A stretch of 64,000 nt of DNA from Bacteroidetes bacterium HGW-Bacteroidetes-6 (GCA_002842495.1 PHDB01000007.1:35598-99597); one strand, 5' to 3'. Shown: positions 8,634 through 19,443, counted from the first letter of the stretch. Notes: generated by a model from the sequence alone, not told the origin. Program-made: numbers and translations.

Positions 8634-10244
8634 ATGAAAACACGAATTCTTTTTCTTTTGTTTTTTGTTGTCCCAGTATTATCGTTTTCGCAGATAAACA
8701 CCGACAACAACTTCATTAAGCCCGACAAAGGCTCTGTTCGATCTGTTATGGGTATTGTTCATGTGCTTGATTCCAGTTTGTTTTCCGATTACAATAGTGG
8801 AGCATGGGACTACACATCAAAAAGATGTATTCAAAGCCGCCATTGGGGCTCTCAGGGGTTGCCTAACGAATGGATTAACTACAGCTTCGACTCCGACATG
8901 TCGCAATGGGTTAAGTATTATTATGAGCGTGCATCCTATCAGGACGATTCCATTGCCAATTACGATATAGTTTTCGCAAAACCGTGGAGTTCATTTATAA
9001 ACGATTGGACCAACGATACACTTGCTTACTATGATTATTCGAGTGCCATTAGTACTCAATTTGGAGTAATCTATGAAAACAAATTTATTGCAACATCTTA
9101 CGACTTTTTAACAAATAGTATAACTGGAGGTATGAAATACAATCTATTTGTTTATGCCGATTCACTTTACGATCACTATGAGCAGTTTAATTATAATACA
9201 GCAATCAATCAGTGGGACAAGTATTGGCTGTATAGTTTTTCGTACGATGCCAACAACTATCTACAAAAACGTCTAGAGCAATTGTGGAACGCTTCCGACA
9301 ATGTTTACGAAAATGTCAATCAATATTTTTATATATACACCAATGGAAGACTAACACAAGAAGTTAGTCAGAATTGGTCGGGAACAGTCTGGTCCAACAG
9401 CACCAAGAACATCTATGAATACGATGCAAATCTCAACAAAACAAAACACCTGCATTATACATGGGATGCTGTTAACGATGTTTGGAAGCCTTCGTATCAG
9501 TATTTGTACACATATACAGGGAATAATAACACAGAGAAACTTTATCAGGTATGGAATACCGGCACCTCATCGTGGGACAATAGCAACAGGCATGTTTATA
9601 CCTACAATACAAATTCTGATATGCTAACCGACAGGCGAGATTTATGGTCAGCCGGAGCATGGAAAAACGATTACAGATACACCTATACGTTTAATACCAG
9701 TTTTCTGCAAACCCTACAATTGTACGAGATTTGGGATAATGGTACAATGGCTTGGAAAAACTCATACAGATATGTTTATTCTTACGACGGCAACGATAAC
9801 GAAACCAATTACACACGACAGAACTGGGACAACATGGCTTCGTCGTGGGTAAACGATTCCAAAAGCGATTATACCTACGATTCGTACAATTCAATGACAC
9901 TTGCGACTCATTCGACTTGGAATACAGGGACAAGCAGTTGGGACTATGAGAGTAAAGCCGAATACTATTGGTCCGATTTCGATGCCACAAATGTAAGCGA
10001 CATTTTAAAAAATCCAACGTCGCTTTTTCCCAATCCAACTTCAGGAATTATTCATTTTGATAGTGGTAGCAACGAAATTAGTCGTATCACCATTAGCGAT
10101 TTGACAGGAAAAGTTGTTTATGATGCCTCAACCGAATCGTTTTCGAATGAATTGGATTTGCGACCTTATGGTCGTGGCATGTACAACATTAGTATTACAA
10201 CCGAAAACAACGAGGTTTACAATTCAAAAATCGTGGTTCAATAA
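8634..10244 (+). CDS. Secreted W/Y-rich repeat protein with T9SS type A-like sorting domain (paralogue of 6263-7882)
   Basis: Shares 'KRCIQSRHWG…GLPNEW' with the 6263 gene; tandem W/Y repeats; C-term SLFPNPTSGIIHF…SDLTGKVVYD…GMYNISITTE…KIVVQ. Confidence 0.8.
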   Translation: MKTRILFLLFFVVPVLSFSQINTDNNFIKPDKGSVRSVMGIVHVLDSSLFSDYNSGAWDYTSKRCIQSRHWGSQGLPNEWINYSFDSDMSQWVKYYYERASYQDDSIANYDIVFAKPWSSFINDWTNDTLAYYDYSSAISTQFGVIYENKFIATSYDFLTNSITGGMKYNLFVYADSLYDHYEQFNYNTAINQWDKYWLYSFSYDANNYLQKRLEQLWNASDNVYENVNQYFYIYTNGRLTQEVSQNWSGTVWSNSTKNIYEYDANLNKTKHLHYTWDAVNDVWKPSYQYLYTYTGNNNTEKLYQVWNTGTSSWDNSNRHVYTYNTNSDMLTDRRDLWSAGAWKNDYRYTYTFNTSFLQTLQLYEIWDNGTMAWKNSYRYVYSYDGNDNETNYTRQNWDNMASSWVNDSKSDYTYDSYNSMTLATHSTWNTGTSSWDYESKAEYYWSDFDATNVSDILKNPTSLFPNPTSGIIHFDSGSNEISRITISDLTGKVVYDASTESFSNELDLRPYGRGMYNISITTENNEVYNSKIVVQ

Positions 10245-10263
10245 GTTTTTAAGAATTTCGATT

Positions 10264-10297
10264 AAAGTCCGGCCTGAAAAGCGTCGGACTTTTTTAT
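10264..10297 (+). terminator. Rho-independent terminator
   Basis: aaagtccg (10264-10271) pairs with cggacttt (10285-10292), followed by a T-run, just after the stop at 10244. Confidence 0.75.
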
Positions 10298-12534
10298 TTG
10301 AATTTATTGAACTTCAGCTCATTTTCCGTCAATTCAACAAGAAATTTTGAAAGGTTGTACACTTCGGCAATCATATTGAAAAACAAAATATTGCTTTTCG
10401 ATGCTGCTTCTTTTGATTTGATTCTTTTGATTTGATTCAGCCTGATTTCCTGTACATGATTTTTGAACTCCAACTGCTTTGCCAGAAGCTCGTCTTGATA
10501 TTCACTGCCATAATCGCCACTGATTCTTTCGCGGCAATAAGCAGCAAAGACATTATATTTTGAAATAATGTCACTTAAATCGCGAAACTGCGACTTGGTT
10601 AAGTTTTTATGCTGATTGGCCACATGTTCGCTCACCGGATGAATGAGAAAATTCAGGCTTACTGCAATTTCGCGTAGGATATCGGTGTTTTTTATATAGT
10701 AGTCGCCAACGGTCAGGTAGTTTTCGCCAAGACCTGCTATTGAGACATTCATGGTCGATTTGAAAACAGAAGTGCGTTTATCAATCTGTCTTACCATCTT
10801 TTCGGCCTTTTTCAGTGTTTTTGTTTTTTCCTTAAAAAGTCCGGTGTTGGTTGTTTCGAGAATTTCGGGAATGACATCTAATACTGCATAAACATTGGTT
10901 TTACTCAGCTCAATAATTTCTTCTTCACCAGCATCGGTTTCCATGTGCATCATTTCTTCGGCTTCCTTGTGTTCTATTTCGCGCCGACGGTGCGAAATAG
11001 AACTGCGAATTAACAAAAACACTGATAAAGCAATCAATGCAACAACACTGATATAACCACCTAGATAAAAAATCCATGCAATTAATGCTGCTGCGAAAAA
11101 AGCCAAAAATGCAGTCACGAACCAACCACCAATAACGGTTATTACACCCGAAACGCGGAATACTGCCGATTCGCGATCCCAGGCTCGGTCGGCAAGCGAT
11201 GTTCCCATGGTAACCATGAAAGTAACATAGGTTGTTGAGAGAGGAAGTTTCATGCTGGTGCCGACAGCAATTAAACTACTTGCAACCGTAAGGCTTACCG
11301 CGGCCCTTACCATATCGAAAGCCGGAGCTTCGGGATTGTTATTGATTTCGGGTTTTTTAAACCGGCCATCAATCCATCGATGTACTGACGGTATACGAAT
11401 TACCGACAAAACTTTGCCCCCCATGATGGTCATTTTTACAATGCTACGGGCTATCGGATTGGCATCGAATTTTTCTTGTCCTTCGTTCTGACGGCTCAAA
11501 TCAACCGAAGTGCGAATTACTGTGCGTGTTTTTTTGCTAAACCAAAGTGTGAGAACCATAATTAATCCGGATGCCAGCAAAAACAAAGTGGGTGTTGGAG
11601 CACCGCCCCGCAGACTTTCCATGGTGAATGCCATTGGATCTGTGGCCCCGCTTTGTGTGTAAGCGGAAAATGAATCGTATGCAGCCAGAGGAGGTCCAAT
11701 GAAGTTTACCAGGTCGTTACCAGCAAACGACATGGCAAGAGCAAAAGTTCCATAAATAACAACCACTTTAAAGACATTGAGACGGAATAAACTTTGTAAA
11801 ATGATAAAGAGGAATGTGAGCCCAGCCATCAATACACCTTCGATTAGAAGTATGTTTCCTGTAATTTGCTTCAGCAAGTCTTCAGTCACAAACGGGGCGG
11901 ATTTCAACCCTTTGAAAAAGATGAAATAAGAAATGAGCCCGATAGCAATTCCACTAAAGATAGAGCCGCCAACGAGTTTGTATCGTTCAAATGAAAAACT
12001 AAAAACAATACGAGCAAGATATTGCAAAATAACTCCTACAAAAAACGCAATAGTGATAGATACAAAAATAGCCGAAATCATTGCCAAAGCCTTATCGGTG
12101 TTAATGTAGGTGGCAATGTTTCCAAATGCTTCGCCATTAGCCGAAACTTTAATTGCAGAATAGGCAAAAGCTGCACCAAGCAACCCGGCGACCAACGAAA
12201 CCGTAGTTGATGTTGGCAGTCCCAGCGTGTTGAAAAAATCAATCAACAATACATTGGTAAGCATAACCGCCAAAAAAATCATGATTACTTCGCCAAAGGC
12301 AAAATACTGCGGATGAAAAACTCCCGAACGAGCAACTTCCATCATGCCTCCAGCAAACATAGCGCCCACAAAAACACCAGCAGAAGCCGTAATCATTAAC
12401 ACTTTAAACGAAGCTGCTTTGGCACCCCAAGCATTGTTGAGGAAATTTACTGCATCGTTGGCAACACCAATGGTCAAATTCAGAATGGTGAGTGCAAAAA
12501 GCACTACAATAATCGCTAAATAATAATAATCCAT
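10294..12534 (-). CDS. PiT family inorganic phosphate transporter with C-terminal PhoU-like region
   Basis: N-term 'GVANDAVNFLNNAWGAKAAS' and 'AGNDLVNFIG' PiT signatures; many TM segments; helical C-terminal domain. Confidence 0.88.
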   Translation of the reverse strand: MDYYYLAIIVVLFALTILNLTIGVANDAVNFLNNAWGAKAASFKVLMITASAGVFVGAMFAGGMMEVARSGVFHPQYFAFGEVIMIFLAVMLTNVLLIDFFNTLGLPTSTTVSLVAGLLGAAFAYSAIKVSANGEAFGNIATYINTDKALAMISAIFVSITIAFFVGVILQYLARIVFSFSFERYKLVGGSIFSGIAIGLISYFIFFKGLKSAPFVTEDLLKQITGNILLIEGVLMAGLTFLFIILQSLFRLNVFKVVVIYGTFALAMSFAGNDLVNFIGPPLAAYDSFSAYTQSGATDPMAFTMESLRGGAPTPTLFLLASGLIMVLTLWFSKKTRTVIRTSVDLSRQNEGQEKFDANPIARSIVKMTIMGGKVLSVIRIPSVHRWIDGRFKKPEINNNPEAPAFDMVRAAVSLTVASSLIAVGTSMKLPLSTTYVTFMVTMGTSLADRAWDRESAVFRVSGVITVIGGWFVTAFLAFFAAALIAWIFYLGGYISVVALIALSVFLLIRSSISHRRREIEHKEAEEMMHMETDAGEEEIIELSKTNVYAVLDVIPEILETTNTGLFKEKTKTLKKAEKMVRQIDKRTSVFKSTMNVSIAGLGENYLTVGDYYIKNTDILREIAVSLNFLIHPVSEHVANQHKNLTKSQFRDLSDIISKYNVFAAYCRERISGDYGSEYQDELLAKQLEFKNHVQEIRLNQIKRIKSKEAASKSNILFFNMIAEVYNLSKFLVELTENELKFNKFK

Positions 12535-12612
12535 CTTTATCGGGATGAGCCGATAAAATTACGAATATTATCAGTAAGTAAGTTGTAAATTTTCAGTTGA
12601 AAACTTACAGAC

Positions 12613-14853
12613 CTACTTTATCTTATTGAATTTCAGTTCGTTTTCGGTAAGGTCGTTCAATTGTTTGGTCAGGTTTTGAATTTCTGTAATTAGATTGAAG
12701 AAAAGCAGATTTGACCGCGATGCCGATTCTTTCGACTTCACCCGTTTTATTTGCTGGAGTCGAATTTCTTGCACCTTATTGCAAACAACTGTTTGTTTCT
12801 CAATAAGTACGGGAAGTTTCTCAATTCCAAAATCGCCCACAATAAGCTCGCGAACAAAGCTAGCAAAACCGGTAAACTCACTCGTTAGGTCCGAAAAATC
12901 GCGAAGTTGCGATTTGCTCAGATTTTTGTGCTGATTGTTGACATGTTGGTAAACAGGATGCGTAATGTAACTCAAACTCACTGCAATTTCTCTCAGCAAA
13001 TCGGTATTTTTTACAAAATATTCCCCGATTGTGAGGTAGTTTTCGCCCAGAGAAGAGATGGTAGCATTCATGGTCGATTTGTACACCTCTGTTCGTTTAT
13101 CAATGGAACGAGTAAGCTTATCGGCTTTTTTAAGCACCTTCAGTTTCTCTTTGCTCAATCCCTGTTGTGTGGTTGAAAATATCTCCTGAATATGGTCGAG
13201 AACATAAAGCACATTTGTTTTGCTGAGTTCAATTATTTCGCTTTCGTCGGCACCTGATTCAATACGCAAAATATCTTCGGTTTCATCGTGCTCTTTTTCG
13301 CGTCGGCGATGAACAACCTTGCTTCGAATTAGCAGGAATACAGCTAATGCCGCCATGAAAACAACAGCAATCAGTCCGCCAAAATGGAGAATAATGGCAA
13401 TAACTGCAGCTGCGGCAAATGCCAAAAATGCAGTTACAAACCATCCACCAATAACCGTTACAACACCCGAAACGCGGTAAACAGCCGATTCGCGATCCCA
13501 CGCACGATCGGAAAGCGATGTACCCATTGCAACCATAAAAGTTACGTAGGTTGTCGAAAGTGGAAGTTTTAGGCTTGTGCCAATAGCAATTAAGCTACTT
13601 GCAACCGTTAAGCTCACAGCTGCCCGAAGCATATCGAATGCTGGAGCATCAGGGTCGTTGTTTTGTGCTGGTCGTTGAAGTCTTTTTTCAATCCAGCGGT
13701 GTACCGCAGGAATCTGAACCAAAGTAAGCACTTTGCCAATCGAAATGGCCATTTTCACAATGCTGCGCGAAACCGGATTCGATTCGAATTTCTCCACCCC
13801 TTCGTTTTGGCGGCTCAAATCGACTGAAGTGCGTATGACGGTTTTGGTTTTTTTGCTAAACCAAAGTGTAAGAACCATTATGGCGCCAGCGCCAAGAAGT
13901 AAAAATGTAGGTGTAGGTGCGCCTCCTTCTAGACTTGTCATGTAAAGTGCATTCGGGTCGCCAGCGCCACTTGCCACATAGGCATTGTAGGCATCGAGCC
14001 CTGCAAGCGATGGTCCCAGAAAGTTCACAAGGTCGTTTCCTGCAAAAGCCATTGCCAAAGCAAAAGTTCCATAAATTACAACAACCTTAAAAACATTTAA
14101 TCGGAAAAGGCCTTGCAAAATCATGAACAAAACTGCCAAACCGCCCATCAAAATCGATTCCAGTATTAAAATATTTGCGCCAACCCATTCTTTGGTTTCC
14201 GCATTAATAAAAGAAGCCGATTTCATCCCTTTGAAAAAGATAAAATAGGAAATCAGCCCAATTGCAATGCCTGCAAAGATAGAACCACCAACAACCTTAT
14301 ATCTTTCGAAAGTAAAACTAAAAAGTACACGTGCAATATATTGAAGTATAACTCCAACAAAGAATGCAATGGCAATTGAAATAAAGATAGCCGAAATCAT
14401 GGCCAATGCCTTGTCGGTATTGATATAAGTGGCTATTTGGCTGAAACTTTCTGCGTTTTCGACAACTTTAATAACTGCAAACGAAAATGCTGCACCTAGC
14501 AATGCAGAAACCAACGACACTGTTGTAGATGTTGGCAATCCAAGTGTATTGAAGAAGTCAATCAACAACACATCGGTGAGAACAACAGCAAGGTAAATCA
14601 TAATCACCTCGCTAAAAACAAAATATTGGGGGTGAAAAACGCCTGAACGGGCAACTTCCATCATTCCGCCTGCAAACAAAGCTCCAATAAAAACACCTAT
14701 CGATGCTGTTATCATGAGGGCTTTAAACGAAGCAGCTTTTGAGCCCCAACCCGAGTTGAGAAAATTCACTGCATCGTTGGCTACGCCTACAGTTAAATCG
14801 GTTGCAGCCAGCAGAAAAAGTATCACGACAATGGCCAAATAATAGAATTCCAT
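12613..14853 (-). CDS. PiT family inorganic phosphate transporter with C-terminal PhoU-like region (tandem paralogue)
   Basis: Same length (746 aa) and near-collinear with the 10294 gene; 'GVANDAVNFLNSGWGSKAAS', 'AGNDLVNFLG'. Confidence 0.88.
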   Translation of the reverse strand: MEFYYLAIVVILFLLAATDLTVGVANDAVNFLNSGWGSKAASFKALMITASIGVFIGALFAGGMMEVARSGVFHPQYFVFSEVIMIYLAVVLTDVLLIDFFNTLGLPTSTTVSLVSALLGAAFSFAVIKVVENAESFSQIATYINTDKALAMISAIFISIAIAFFVGVILQYIARVLFSFTFERYKVVGGSIFAGIAIGLISYFIFFKGMKSASFINAETKEWVGANILILESILMGGLAVLFMILQGLFRLNVFKVVVIYGTFALAMAFAGNDLVNFLGPSLAGLDAYNAYVASGAGDPNALYMTSLEGGAPTPTFLLLGAGAIMVLTLWFSKKTKTVIRTSVDLSRQNEGVEKFESNPVSRSIVKMAISIGKVLTLVQIPAVHRWIEKRLQRPAQNNDPDAPAFDMLRAAVSLTVASSLIAIGTSLKLPLSTTYVTFMVAMGTSLSDRAWDRESAVYRVSGVVTVIGGWFVTAFLAFAAAAVIAIILHFGGLIAVVFMAALAVFLLIRSKVVHRRREKEHDETEDILRIESGADESEIIELSKTNVLYVLDHIQEIFSTTQQGLSKEKLKVLKKADKLTRSIDKRTEVYKSTMNATISSLGENYLTIGEYFVKNTDLLREIAVSLSYITHPVYQHVNNQHKNLSKSQLRDFSDLTSEFTGFASFVRELIVGDFGIEKLPVLIEKQTVVCNKVQEIRLQQIKRVKSKESASRSNLLFFNLITEIQNLTKQLNDLTENELKFNKIK

Positions 14854-15042
14854 GAATTTTAGTATTTAATAGAATACAAAATTATCACTAAATCGTGCTG
14901 CTGACCGCAAAGCAATATTAAGAAATCATTAAGTCAGTGTGAAGTTTTTGTCAGAGAAATTCCGAAAAACAAAACAGCCACTCAAATACCGAATTTAATC
15001 CGGTCGTGAATGGCTGTTGAAATGTGCTTAAAAACGGGAAGA

Positions 15043-15867
15043 TTAGAATCCCTGTAGATTTATTTTTCTTATGCTGTCTTTTGCCTCATTCGAAAGGCCA
15101 TAATTGTAGTTAAGGGCAGCACCTTCCCAATCGCCATACATTGGATTGGGCAAAACAATAAATCGTTTACCAAATTCGAGTTTCAGGCTGTCAGTTGCAT
15201 CGAAGCGGTCGTCAACACTTTTCTTTTCGAATACTTCGCTGAAATCGTTGAGGTTATCGCCAAGCAGTAAAACGATGTTGTATGTCTCAAGCACTTTTTG
15301 ACGACGTTCTTCTTTGCCGCTGGTTTTGTCGCGAAGCAGCAAATGAGCTTCGTCTGCCATCGGAAAACCAAGGTTCTGCATATTCTGTATGGTAGCATCC
15401 ATTTCGCCAACTTTTCTGTTGCTGATATAATATATGGCTACACCTTTCGAAACGGCATAGTTCATAAATTCGACGGCTCCGGGAATGGCTGCAGCCTTTG
15501 CAGCACTGATCCATTCGCTCCAACGAACAGGATATCCAAAATTACCGAGAACATTTTGTGCTTCGTAGGGACTGTTGTCGACAATAGTTTCGTCAATGTC
15601 GGTCACAATAGCAAGAGGTTTCCCTGGTTTGTTTAGAGCAACGGCCTGGTCGAGCATCAGTTTAGCAAGATTGAACGACTGGTAGCACATAGCGCGCATT
15701 TCGGCTGATGCCTGATACCACAAAACGGCCATCAGCATGTAATCGTACGAAAAGGATTCTTTCACAATGGTGTCGTGAACAACCACTTCTTTAATTACTA
15801 CTTTTTCAGTCTGGCACGATGTGGCAAAAATAAGAGCCAGAACAAAAATCACCATCAGGTTTTTCAT
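15043..15867 (-). CDS. 5'-nucleotidase, lipoprotein e(P4)-type acid phosphatase (HAD superfamily)
   Basis: Lipobox-like FATSCQ; 'AIVTDIDETIVDNSPY' DxD motif; 'LLLGDNLNDFSE'. Confidence 0.85.
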   Translation of the reverse strand: MKNLMVIFVLALIFATSCQTEKVVIKEVVVHDTIVKESFSYDYMLMAVLWYQASAEMRAMCYQSFNLAKLMLDQAVALNKPGKPLAIVTDIDETIVDNSPYEAQNVLGNFGYPVRWSEWISAAKAAAIPGAVEFMNYAVSKGVAIYYISNRKVGEMDATIQNMQNLGFPMADEAHLLLRDKTSGKEERRQKVLETYNIVLLLGDNLNDFSEVFEKKSVDDRFDATDSLKLEFGKRFIVLPNPMYGDWEGAALNYNYGLSNEAKDSIRKINLQGF

Positions 15868-15878
15868 AGGTTTGGTTT

Positions 15879-15908
15879 TAAAAAAAGGCCGGACAAATTG
15901 CCCGGCCT
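15879..15908 (-). terminator. Rho-independent terminator of nifJ
   Basis: aggccgg (15886-15892) / ccggcct (15902-15908) with an A-run on + (T-run on -) at 15878-15886, next to the nifJ stop. Confidence 0.75.
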
Positions 15909-15921
15909 GAGTGAATTTTGA

Positions 15922-18900
15922 TTATTGCATTTCGGCCAGTCGCTTGTAAGAGTTGAAACGCCATTTGGCATTGTTCTCACAGGTGATAAACAGGTCGACT
16001 GCTTCTTTCGGGAACGCTTTCATCAGTGATGTGTAGCGTACTTCGCTCTGCAGGAAGTCCTGAAATTTGCTCCAATCGGGTTCTTTCGAATCGAGAACGA
16101 AAGGATTCTTTCCATCAGCTTCGAGTTGCGGATTGAAACGATACATATGCCAGTAACCCGCCTCAACAGCTTGTTTTGCCTGATCCTGGGTTTTGCCCAT
16201 TCCGTTGCGCAAACCATGGTTGATACATGGGGCGTAAGCAATAATGAGTGATGGTCCAGGATAAGCTTCGGCTTCGCGAATAGCTTTCAAATACTGGTTC
16301 TGATCCGAACCCATCGAAACCTGCGCAACATATACGTATCCATACGACATGGCCATCATTCCAAGGTCTTTTTTGCGGACTTTTTTACCCGAAGCTGCAA
16401 ATTTAGCTACAGCTCCTGTTGGAGTCGATTTCGATGCCTGTCCACCCGTGTTCGAATACACCTCGGTGTCGAGTACCAGCAAATTGATGTCTTCGCCCGA
16501 TGCAAGTACATGGTCGAGTCCGCCATATCCGATATCGTATGCCCAACCGTCGCCACCAAACACCCAAATCGATTTCTTAATCAGGTATTGTTTTTTGTCA
16601 ACTATTTCAAGAGCAAGTTCCGATTTGTCGTTTTCGGCCAATGCAAGCAATTTTGCTGAAGCAGTTTCCGAAGCGGCAGCATCGTTGATGGCGGCCATCC
16701 ACTCTTCACAGGCTTCTTTCATTTGTCCGTTGAGACCGGCTGCAATGGCTTCTTTCATCTTCAAAACAAGAAATTCTCTCATCTTGCCAATACCACTTGC
16801 AATACCAAGCCCGTATTCAGCATTGTCTTCGAACAACGAGTTTGCCCAGGCAACGCCTTTACCACTTTTGTAATTGGCAGTGTATGGTGTTGAAGGAGCC
16901 GAACCACCGTAAATCGAAGAACATCCGGTTGCATTGGCAACAATCATACGCTCGCCATAAAGCTGAGTGATGAGTTTGATGTATGGAGTTTCGCCGCAAC
17001 CTGCACAAGCACCCGAAAATTCGAACAATGGCTGTGCAAACTGGCTGTTACGTACGGTTTTTTGTTTGTCAACAATACCGTCTTTGTAACCTACTTTTTC
17101 GTCGAGATAAACAAAGCGATCTGCTTCGGCCATTTGCTCGTCGAGTGGTTTGAATTCGAGAGCTTTGGTTTTCGAAGGACAAACATCGATACAGTTGCCG
17201 CAACCTGTACAGTCGAGTACACTCACCTGCATGCGGAAATTGTATTCTTTGAATGCACCATTGCCTTTTACAGTAGCTGTATTGGCCGGAGCTTTGCTCA
17301 ATTCTTCGTCGGTGAGGAGGAATGGACGAATAGCAGCGTGAGGACAAACATATGCACACTGGTTACACTGAATACAGTTTTCGGGAATCCATTCGGGAAC
17401 CGTAACTGCAATACCGCGTTTTTCGTATTTGGTGGTCCCGTGCGGGAAAGTACCATCTTCGATTCCTTTGAATGTGGAAACTTTCAAATCGTCGCCATTC
17501 TGGCGGTTGATAACATCGGCAACATTGCGAATGAATGAAGGCTTGTTGTCTTCTTCGTGATCAATTTTCGGATCAAGGTTTTTCCATTCTTCCGGAACTT
17601 TCACTTCAATCACTTCTGCACCGCGGTCGATAGCTGCGTAATTCATTTTCACGATTTCTTCGCCCTTGCGGCCAAACGATTTGTCAATCGCTTTTTTCAT
17701 TTCCTTAACTGCAAGATCGTAAGGAATTACATTCGAAATCTTGAAGAATGCCGACTGCATGATAGTGTTGGTGCGATTTCCGAGACCAATTTCTTCTGCA
17801 ATCTGGGTTCCGTTCATGATATAGAACCTGATTTCGTTCACTGCCAGATATTTTTTCAACGAATCCGGCAGACGATTCTTTGTTTCTTCTACATCCCAAA
17901 TGCTGTTGAGGAGGAAAGTTCCGCCTTTTTTCAATCCTTTGAGCATTTTGTAACGGCCAAGATAAGCTGGTACATGGCAAGCTACAAAATCGGGAGTGTT
18001 CAGCAAATACGGCGAACGAATAGGAACATCGCCAAAACGAAGATGTGAGGTTGTGAAACCTCCCGATTTTTTCGAATCGTAAGCAAAATAGGCCTGGCAA
18101 TATTTTTCGGTGTTGTCGCCGATAATTTTTATTGAGTTTTTATTGGCGCCTACTGTACCATCCGAACCAATTCCGTAGAATTTTGCGGAATAGATACTTG
18201 GATGCGAAATGTTGATTTCGGCAAGCTGTGGCAGCGAGTGGAAAGTAACATCGTCAACAATACCAATGGTGAACAAGTTTTTAGGCTCGTTGGCCTTCAT
18301 GTTTTCGAAAACCGAAATAACCTGAGCCGGAGTGGTGTCTTTCGAACTCAAACCATAACGTCCGCCAATAACCATAGGCGCGTTGGGTTTATTGTAGAAA
18401 AGATTTTTTACATCCATGTACAAAGGATCGCCTTCTGCTCCGGGTTCTTTTGTGCGGTCGAGCACAGTGATGCGTTTCACCGAAGTTGGGAAAATCTTCA
18501 TGAAATACTTCTCACTGAACGGACGATAGAGATGAACAGAAATCAATCCTGTTTTTTCGCCTTTGGCGTTCAGATAATCGATGGTTTCCTTGATGGTGTC
18601 GGTGATAGAACCCATTGCGATGATAATGTTGTCGGCATCGGGAGCACCATAGAATGTGAATGGATGGTATTCGCGACCAGTGAGCTTGTTGAGCTGAACC
18701 ATGTAGTCTTCAACTACATCGGCCACTTTGTCGTAAAACGGATTGGCAGCTTCGCGACTCTGGAAATAAATGTCGGGATTCTGAGCTGTGCCGCGTGTAA
18801 CAGGATGTTCCGGATTCAGTGCATTGTGTCTGAAAGCTTTCAACGCATCCATGTCAACCAAGTCTTTCACGTCTTCGTTGTTGAGATATTCAACTTTCTG

Positions 18901-19443
18901 AATCTCGTGCGATGTGCGGAAACCGTCGAAGAAATGGAGAAACGGAATTCTTGTTTTAATAGAAGCAAGGTGAGCTACAGGAGCAATATCCATGATTTCC
19001 TGAACACTACCGGTTGCAAGCATGGCAAAACCGGTCATACGAGTGCTCATAACGTCGGAGTGGTCGCCAAAAATCGAAAGAGCCTGAGCAGCAATCGAAC
19101 GAGCCGAAACGTGAAATACGCCAGGGAGAAGTTCGCCGGAAATTTTGTACATGTTCGGAATCATCAGCAATAAACCCTGCGATGCAGTGTAGGTCGAAGT
19201 AAGAGCTCCGCCCTGAAGACTTCCGTGAACAGCACCGGCAGCACCGGCTTCGCTTTGCATTTCAACTACCTTCACAGTGTCGCCGAAAATATTTTTACGC
19301 CCGAAAGCAGCCCACTCATCCACATACTCGGCCATCGTGCTCGATGGAGTGATAGGGTAAATAGCAGCAACTTCGCTAAACATGTACGAAACATGCGCAG
19401 CAGCGTAATTGCCATCGCATGTGATGAACTTTTTGTTTTTCAT
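15922..19443 (-). CDS. nifJ: Pyruvate:ferredoxin (flavodoxin) oxidoreductase
   Basis: 1173 aa; 'YPITPSSTMAEYVDEW', two 4Fe-4S motifs (CIQCNQCAYVCPHAAIRP, CTGCGNCIDVCPS), 'FSGACAGCGETPY' TPP domain. Confidence 0.95.
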   Translation of the reverse strand: MKNKKFITCDGNYAAAHVSYMFSEVAAIYPITPSSTMAEYVDEWAAFGRKNIFGDTVKVVEMQSEAGAAGAVHGSLQGGALTSTYTASQGLLLMIPNMYKISGELLPGVFHVSARSIAAQALSIFGDHSDVMSTRMTGFAMLATGSVQEIMDIAPVAHLASIKTRIPFLHFFDGFRTSHEIQKVEYLNNEDVKDLVDMDALKAFRHNALNPEHPVTRGTAQNPDIYFQSREAANPFYDKVADVVEDYMVQLNKLTGREYHPFTFYGAPDADNIIIAMGSITDTIKETIDYLNAKGEKTGLISVHLYRPFSEKYFMKIFPTSVKRITVLDRTKEPGAEGDPLYMDVKNLFYNKPNAPMVIGGRYGLSSKDTTPAQVISVFENMKANEPKNLFTIGIVDDVTFHSLPQLAEINISHPSIYSAKFYGIGSDGTVGANKNSIKIIGDNTEKYCQAYFAYDSKKSGGFTTSHLRFGDVPIRSPYLLNTPDFVACHVPAYLGRYKMLKGLKKGGTFLLNSIWDVEETKNRLPDSLKKYLAVNEIRFYIMNGTQIAEEIGLGNRTNTIMQSAFFKISNVIPYDLAVKEMKKAIDKSFGRKGEEIVKMNYAAIDRGAEVIEVKVPEEWKNLDPKIDHEEDNKPSFIRNVADVINRQNGDDLKVSTFKGIEDGTFPHGTTKYEKRGIAVTVPEWIPENCIQCNQCAYVCPHAAIRPFLLTDEELSKAPANTATVKGNGAFKEYNFRMQVSVLDCTGCGNCIDVCPSKTKALEFKPLDEQMAEADRFVYLDEKVGYKDGIVDKQKTVRNSQFAQPLFEFSGACAGCGETPYIKLITQLYGERMIVANATGCSSIYGGSAPSTPYTANYKSGKGVAWANSLFEDNAEYGLGIASGIGKMREFLVLKMKEAIAAGLNGQMKEACEEWMAAINDAAASETASAKLLALAENDKSELALEIVDKKQYLIKKSIWVFGGDGWAYDIGYGGLDHVLASGEDINLLVLDTEVYSNTGGQASKSTPTGAVAKFAASGKKVRKKDLGMMAMSYGYVYVAQVSMGSDQNQYLKAIREAEAYPGPSLIIAYAPCINHGLRNGMGKTQDQAKQAVEAGYWHMYRFNPQLEADGKNPFVLDSKEPDWSKFQDFLQSEVRYTSLMKAFPKEAVDLFITCENNAKWRFNSYKRLAEMQ

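Noticed and set aside
14970-15020. Hairpin acagcca…tggctgt downstream of the acid phosphatase gene
   Set aside because: Stem is short with a large imperfect loop. Plausible as a terminator, but not strong enough to list as a feature.
18202-19173. 323-aa plus-strand ORF antisense to nifJ
   Set aside because: Long antisense ORF caused by codon bias of the highly conserved PFOR gene; its translation has no coherent domain.
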